This document shows, in pieces, positions 57,572-64,000 of a stretch of 64,000 nt of DNA. The translations under genes and the position numbers were made by a program. The notes below the pieces were generated by a model. The model was not told the DNA's origin, ran no database searches, and saw only the letters and a program-made list of their open reading frames with translations. Each line of letters opens with the position of its first letter. Positions within the stretch are counted from its first letter, which is position 1. The DNA is from Nocardioides sp. CFH 31398 (GTDB lineage: Bacteria; Actinomycetota; Actinomycetes; Propionibacteriales; Nocardioidaceae), in NCBI RefSeq assembly GCF_022436705.1, contig NZ_JAKUHT010000006.1, positions 1-64,000 on the forward strand, written 5' to 3'.

Positions 57572-60050
<2,479 letters not shown>

Positions 60051-60078
60051 ACGGCGCGCCCGTCCTGGGGCTGTCGGG

Positions 60079-60468
60079 TCACAGCTCGCCGGTCAGGAAC
60101 TGCGCGCGGCCCCGGCCGAACGACCAGTCGTCGCGCCCCACCTCCGCGACGGAGACCAGCAGGTCCTCGCCCCGCAGCCCGCACCGCTCCTCGAGCCGCT
60201 CGGCGAGCGCGGCGTACAGGGCCTGCTTCTGCTCGGTGCTCCGGCCCTGCTGGAAGACGTGGACGACCACCTGCTGCGAGGTGCGCTCGTAGCCGAGCCC
60301 GGTGTCCTCGAGGATGATCCGGCCGGGCGGGTGCTCGGTGATGACCTGGTAGCGGTCGCGGGGCGGGGCGGCGAAGACGTCGAGCATGCACTCCTGGACG
60401 ACGTCCGCGAGCAGACGGATCTCCTCGTCGGTGCGTCCGGTCTCGAGGTCGATGCGTACGAGGGGCAT
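60079..60468 (-). CDS. Tautomerase-superfamily protein
   Basis: The 129-residue protein has the N-terminal Pro after Met (MPLVRIDLETGRTDEEIRLL) that serves as catalytic base in 4-oxalocrotonate tautomerase-like folds, then YQVITEHPPG and VVVHVFQQGRSTEQKQALY. It is a Tautomerase_2 type with two beta-alpha-beta units in one chain. Substrate unknown. Divergent from the gene at 60513. Confidence 0.82.
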   Translation of the reverse strand: MPLVRIDLETGRTDEEIRLLADVVQECMLDVFAAPPRDRYQVITEHPPGRIILEDTGLGYERTSQQVVVHVFQQGRSTEQKQALYAALAERLEERCGLRGEDLLVSVAEVGRDDWSFGRGRAQFLTGEL

Positions 60469-60512
60469 GGGAGCGGGGTACCCCACCGGCCCGTCGTGAG
60501 AGCATCCGGCAC

Positions 60513-61331
60513 ATGGGGAGCGTGCTGTCCGTGGAGGTGCGACGGCCCGCGGCGCCGGGGGAGGACCCGACGGGTGAGCCGTTCGCGACCTCCTTCGCGG
60601 TCGAGGAGGGCACGACGCTGTCGGGGTTCGCGGAGCAGCTGGTGTCGTCCGGGTACCTGCCCGGACTCCCCGGTGACGGCGCCGGCCTCGTCTGGATGCT
60701 GGTCGAGGGCCCCAGCCGCGACCCCGTCGTCCTGCTGCACGGCGGCGGCGCCGACCTGGTGCCCGCCGACCGCCCGCTGCGGGCGCCGTACCGCTTCCAC
60801 CTGACGGTGCACCCGGCGGCCACGCCCGAGCAGGTGCGCCGGCGGGTGGAGCACGGGCCGTGGGACGGACCGGGGCGTCGTCCCCCACGCATGCTGCCGG
60901 GCGGGATCCAGGTCGGGCTGACCCGTGCCAGCGTCCACGCCGGCGACGACGCGGAAGCGCCCCACCACCGGACCCTCGACCTCCCTGCCGGGGCGACGAT
61001 CGCGGAGCTCGCGGCCCGGGTGTTCGCCAGCGGGTACGGCGCCTCGGTGGTCGGCGGCTCGGTCTGGTTGCTCCGGCTGGGGGACAGCCCCGTGGCCGTG
61101 ATCACTCAGGCCGACGCCGACGTGGTCAACGGCCGGGCGCGCCCCGACGGCACCCGCCTGAACCCCCACTCCGGTCGTTGGATCCAGGCCTCGATCCTCG
61201 TCGACTCGCTGCTGCTGGTCGGCCGGGGGTGGACCCCGGTCGACGACGGCGCGGAGGCCCACCTCGAGTACCGACGGACCGAGCCCCCCTTCGGCGTCCT
61301 CGACGAGGCACGGCGCAGCAGCCGGTCCTAG
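60513..61331 (+). CDS. Hypothetical protein with two related halves
   Basis: The 272-residue protein has no signal peptide and no family I recognise. The two halves share a plan: an acidic strand then TTLSGFAEQLVSSGYLPGL in the first and ATIAELAARVFASGYGASV in the second, each followed by a Val/Trp-rich strand. It looks like an internal duplication. Its TAG stop is part of the TAGGCT -10 of guaB3. The open frame, GC3 and conserved-looking repeat support a real gene. Confidence 0.6.
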   Translation: MGSVLSVEVRRPAAPGEDPTGEPFATSFAVEEGTTLSGFAEQLVSSGYLPGLPGDGAGLVWMLVEGPSRDPVVLLHGGGADLVPADRPLRAPYRFHLTVHPAATPEQVRRRVEHGPWDGPGRRPPRMLPGGIQVGLTRASVHAGDDAEAPHHRTLDLPAGATIAELAARVFASGYGASVVGGSVWLLRLGDSPVAVITQADADVVNGRARPDGTRLNPHSGRWIQASILVDSLLLVGRGWTPVDDGAEAHLEYRRTEPPFGVLDEARRSSRS

Positions 61332-61334
61332 GCT
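61329..61334 (+). promoter_or_regulatory. -10 TAGGCT of guaB3
   Basis: It ends 6 nt before ATG 61341, predicting a leaderless mRNA, and overlaps the previous stop codon. Confidence 0.5.
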
Positions 61335-61340
61335 GATCCC

Positions 61341-62447
61341 ATGACCGAGATCCAGATCGGCCAGGCCAAGCGAGCCCGGCGGGCCTACGCCTTCGACGAC
61401 ATCGCGATCGTCCCGTCGCGGCGCACGCGCGACCCCGAGGAGGTCAGCACCGCCTGGCAGATCGACGCCTACCGCTTCGAGCTGCCGGTCATGGCCGCCC
61501 CGATGGACTCGGTGATGTCCCCGGCGACCGCCATCGCCCTGGGCCGTCACGGCGGCCTCGGCGTGCTCAACCTCGAGGGCCTCTGGACCCGCTACGAGGA
61601 CCCCACCGGGCTCCTCGAGGAGATCGCCGAGCTGCGCGGCCCGGCCGCCACCCGGCGGATGCAGGAGATCTACGACCAGCCCGTCGTCCCCGAGCTCGTG
61701 GCGGAGCGGCTGCGGGAGATCCGCGAGGCCGGGGTCACCGTCGCCGGCTCGCTGTCGCCGCAGCGGACGAAGGAGCTGGCCAAGACGGTCGTCGACGCGG
61801 GCGTCGACATGTTCGTCATCCGCGGGACGACGGTCTCCGCGGAGCACGTCTCGTCGTCCTCGGAGCCGCTGAACCTCAAGGAGTTCATCTACGAGCTCGA
61901 CGTGCCGGTCGTGGTGGGCGGCTGCGCGACCTACCAGGCCGCGCTGCACCTGATGCGGACCGGCGCGGCCGGCGTCCTCGTCGGCTTCGGCGGCGGCGCC
62001 GCGCACACCACCCGCTCGGTGCTGGGCGTCGCGGTCCCCATGGCCTCCGCGGTCGCGGACGTCGCCGCCGCACGCCGGGACTACCTCGACGAGTCCGGTG
62101 GCCGCTACGTCCACGTCATCGCCGACGGCTCGATCGGCCGGTCCGGCGACCTGGCGAAGGCCATCGCCTGCGGCGCGGACGCCGTCATGGTGGGCTCGCC
62201 GCTGGCCCGCGCGACCGACGCCCCCGGCAGGGGCTTCCACTGGGGCGCCGAGGCCCACCACCCCGAGCTCCCCCGCGGCGAGCGGGTCGAGTTCGGCACC
62301 GTCGGCACCCTCGAGCAGATCCTCTTCGGCCCCTCCGAGGTCGCCGACGGCACCATGAACCTCATCGGCGCCCTCCGCCGGTCCATGGCGACCACCGGCT
62401 ACACGGACCTCAAGGAGTTCCAGCGCATCGAGGTCATCGTCCAGTAG
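61341..62447 (+). CDS. guaB3: GuaB3-family IMP dehydrogenase-related protein
   Basis: The 368-residue protein is an IMPDH-fold barrel without a CBS insert. It has RRAYAFDDIAIVPSRRTRDP, MAAPMDSVMSP, VIADGSIGRSGDLAKAIACG and MVGSPLARATDAPG. It lacks the canonical GSICTT catalytic-Cys loop: the corresponding region is GFGGGAAHTTRSVLGV. GuaB3 accompanies guaB throughout actinobacteria; whether it acts as IMPDH or otherwise is not settled from sequence. Confidence 0.93.
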   Translation: MTEIQIGQAKRARRAYAFDDIAIVPSRRTRDPEEVSTAWQIDAYRFELPVMAAPMDSVMSPATAIALGRHGGLGVLNLEGLWTRYEDPTGLLEEIAELRGPAATRRMQEIYDQPVVPELVAERLREIREAGVTVAGSLSPQRTKELAKTVVDAGVDMFVIRGTTVSAEHVSSSSEPLNLKEFIYELDVPVVVGGCATYQAALHLMRTGAAGVLVGFGGGAAHTTRSVLGVAVPMASAVADVAAARRDYLDESGGRYVHVIADGSIGRSGDLAKAIACGADAVMVGSPLARATDAPGRGFHWGAEAHHPELPRGERVEFGTVGTLEQILFGPSEVADGTMNLIGALRRSMATTGYTDLKEFQRIEVIVQ

Positions 62448-62494
62448 GCCGTCCCTGCGCGGTCGAGCTCCTCGAGACCGCCGGTCGGTCGAGG

Positions 62495-62536
62495 TGTGGC
62501 GGGCACGACCCCCGATCCGGGGTCGTACCCGCCACA
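62495..62536 (+). terminator. Hairpin downstream of guaB3
   Basis: TGTGGCGGG (62495-62503) and ACGACCCC (62505-62512) pair with GGGGTCGT (62519-62526) and CCCGCCACA (62528-62536), with one mismatch and a 6-nt loop. No T-tract. Confidence 0.75.
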
Positions 62537-62665
62537 GATGCCCCCCCTGTGGAGATGTCCCCACACCCCGGAGGCCTCGTGGCTCGCCAGGGCTCGCTCC
62601 CTGCTGACCACCCCCGTCGGGCTCGGGCCCCACAGACCACCCCGGCAGGCCCGCAGCGCGCCTGG

Positions 62666-62694
62666 TTGACACACCCAGGCGATGACGGTCGACT
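62666..62694 (+). promoter_or_regulatory. Probable promoter of the APC permease
   Basis: A perfect TTGACA -35 (62666-62671), 17 bp, then TCGACT as a weak -10 (62689-62694). It gives a leader of about 45 nt to GTG 62748. Confidence 0.45.
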
Positions 62695-62747
62695 GTGGGG
62701 TTCCGGCAGCACACACCACGGGCCCGGGCCCGGGAAGCGAGACGCTC

Positions 62748-64000
62748 GTGTCCGACAGCGCCGTACCGAAGGCCGAACCCGAGAGCGAGCTGAGGCGCTC
62801 GATCACGGGACGCCTGCTGTTCTTCTACGTGCTGGGCGACGTCCTCGGCTCCGGCATCTACGTCCTGATCGGTGCGGTCGCCGGTGAGGTCGGCGGAGCG
62901 TTCTGGGCGGCCTTCGCCGTCGGCGTCACCGTCGCCGCCTTCACCGGCCTGGCGTACGCCGAGCTCGCGACGAAGTACCCCCGGGCGGCCGGCGCCTCGC
63001 TCTACGTCAACAAGGCCTTCGGCAGCCGGGCCCTGACCTTCCTCACGACCGTGCTCTACCTGTCGGCGACCTTCGCCGCCGCCGGGTCGCTGGCCGCCGG
63101 CTTCGCCCGCTACTTCGGGCAGATCTGGTCGCTGCCGCCCGCGCTGCTGATCATGATCGTGTTCATCATCCTGCTGGCGATCGTCAACTACGTCGGCATC
63201 ACCGAGTCGGTCGTCATCAACATGGCGATGACGATCGTCGAGGTCACCGGCCTCGTGATCGTGTTGCTCATCGGCGCCATCTACGTCGGCCAGGGCAAGG
63301 CCGACTTCACGGTGCTCACCAACTTCAGCAGCGGCGACAACGTGGTGTTCGCGATCATCGCCGGCGTCGCCCTGGCCTTCTTCGCGATGACCGGGTTCGA
63401 GAACGCCGCGAACGTCGCCGAGGAGACGATCGACCCGTCGCGCAACTTCCCCCGCGCGCTGATCGGGGGCATGGCGGCGGCCGGGGTCATCTACGTCCTG
63501 GTCTCGATGTCGGCGGCGCTCGTCGTCCCGGTCGACACGCTCGCGAGCTCCGACGCCGCGCTGCTCGAGGTCATCCGCGCCGGGATCCTCCCGATCTCGG
63601 TGTCGGTCATGGTCCTCGTCTTCGCCATCATCGCGATGGTGGCCATCACCAACACCACGCTGGTGCAGGTCGTCACGCAGTCGCGGATCCTCTACGGCAT
63701 GGCCCGCGAGGACGTCGTCCCCGCGGCCTTCGCCAAGGTCCACCCGACCCGCCGCAGCCCCGTGGTGGCCCTGGTGTTCTCCGCGGTCGTCGTGATCGCG
63801 CTGCTGGTCGCCGGCGACCTGCTGAACCGGATCGGCCTCCAGGTCGACATCGTCGAGAGGCTCGCCGCCGTCACGGTCGTGCTGCTGCTCGTCGTGTACG
63901 CCGGCGTCATCGTCGCCTGCCTGAAGCTGCGGGGCAGCGACGAGACGTCCGACACCTTCCGTGCCCCGACGGCCCTGCTGCTCGTGGGCCTGGTCGGCAA
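62748..64000 (+). CDS. APC-superfamily amino acid permease, 3'-truncated by the window
   Basis: At least 417 residues are in the window with no stop before the edge. After a short acidic N-terminus come helix 1 with the unwound Gly motif GDVLGSGIYVLIGAVAG, YAELATKYPRAAGASLYV, a FAMTGFENAANVAEETIDP segment (helix 6/loop typical of APC transporters), IPF-like SRNFPRALIGG and about ten hydrophobic helices. It is an amino-acid/proton symporter or antiporter; substrate unclear. GTG 62748 is read with GGAAGCGAG upstream. Confidence 0.85.
   Translation, partial: MSDSAVPKAEPESELRRSITGRLLFFYVLGDVLGSGIYVLIGAVAGEVGGAFWAAFAVGVTVAAFTGLAYAELATKYPRAAGASLYVNKAFGSRALTFLTTVLYLSATFAAAGSLAAGFARYFGQIWSLPPALLIMIVFIILLAIVNYVGITESVVINMAMTIVEVTGLVIVLLIGAIYVGQGKADFTVLTNFSSGDNVVFAIIAGVALAFFAMTGFENAANVAEETIDPSRNFPRALIGGMAAAGVIYVLVSMSAALVVPVDTLASSDAALLEVIRAGILPISVSVMVLVFAIIAMVAITNTTLVQVVTQSRILYGMAREDVVPAAFAKVHPTRRSPVVALVFSAVVVIALLVAGDLLNRIGLQVDIVERLAAVTVVLLLVVYAGVIVACLKLRGSDETSDTFRAPTALLLVGLVG

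Larger units (their letters stand above)
62448..62747. other. 300-bp intergenic region before the APC permease
   Basis: Contains the guaB3 terminator (62495-62536), a TGTGG/CCACA inverted pair near 62548-62566, a promoter with a perfect -35 at 62666, and GGGCCCGGGCCC palindromic runs near 62720. No gene is visible. Confidence 0.6.

Noticed and set aside
60093..63743. A 1216-codon open frame on the minus strand
   Set aside because: It runs antisense through guaB3, the unknown gene at 60513 and the permease. Its composition is Arg/Gly/Asp/His-rich, as expected from reading GC-rich codons backwards.

Overview
The window is very GC-rich and densely coded. It carries markers of a mycothiol-producing actinobacterium: S-(hydroxymethyl)mycothiol dehydrogenase, paired guaB/guaB3, a GroEL with a His-rich tail, and CIRCE/HrcA control of groES. 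A DUF222-HNH endonuclease next to interspersed GC-rich repeats suggests Nocardioides or a close relative, but that assignment is inference. Many genes start with GTG, overlap by 4 bp (ATGA/GTGA), or have a TANNNT -10 hexamer 5-8 nt before the start codon, which points to leaderless mRNAs. I saw no rRNA, tRNA, CRISPR array, insertion sequence or prophage.

Layout. 1-4111: a winged-helix regulator fragment faces a translationally coupled operon for a secreted Ig-like protein, a membrane GT2 glycosyltransferase and a lipoprotein. 4321-5693: a membrane protein coupled to a SigE-family sigma factor. 5646-13548: a MalY-type PLP enzyme and a LysR regulator, divergent from four genes that look like a (hydroxy)proline-betaine catabolic pathway (enolase-superfamily epimerase, StcD-like flavoprotein, Rieske oxygenase, its reductase). 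13971-17643: a three-subunit PaoABC-type molybdenum aldehyde oxidoreductase. 17714-24389: a secreted lipase, a broken LuxR-type gene, a DUF222-HNH protein, a repeat block and two tandem secreted paralogues.

24594-28513: housekeeping genes gltA, rplM-rpsI and glmM. 28604-30119: Ohr and a double-GNAT protein. 30150-36096: a five-gene operon (two ABC ATPases, MFS exporter, lipoprotein binding protein, fused permease) behind a Fur/Zur-type box. Its composition is that of a Cnt/opine-metallophore or nickel/peptide transporter. 36134-37686: two paralogous membrane-anchored proteins.

37732-54788: a conserved actinobacterial core block: coaA, glmS, acpS, nnr, alr, an alpha/beta hydrolase, tsaE, tsaB, rimI and tsaD. 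It is followed by mscR with its MBL partner, a CarH-like cobalamin-binding protein without a DNA-binding domain, a THUMP-like methyltransferase, and groES-groEL. 54856-64000: a membrane-protein/CDP-alcohol phosphotransferase/GT-C operon, an ACT-GNAT fusion, guaB, a tautomerase, an unknown protein, guaB3 and the start of an APC permease. The order rplM-rpsI-glmM-glmS-acpS-nnr-alr-tsaE-tsaB-rimI-tsaD-groES-groEL-guaB-guaB3 resembles the mycobacterial arrangement, with accessory genes inserted.

The parts most worth a second look are the Fur/Zur-boxed transporter operon, the B12 sensor at 50291, the betaine cluster with a motif shared by two of its upstream regions, the double CIRCE plus the terminator between groES and groEL, and the leaderless-promoter pattern.
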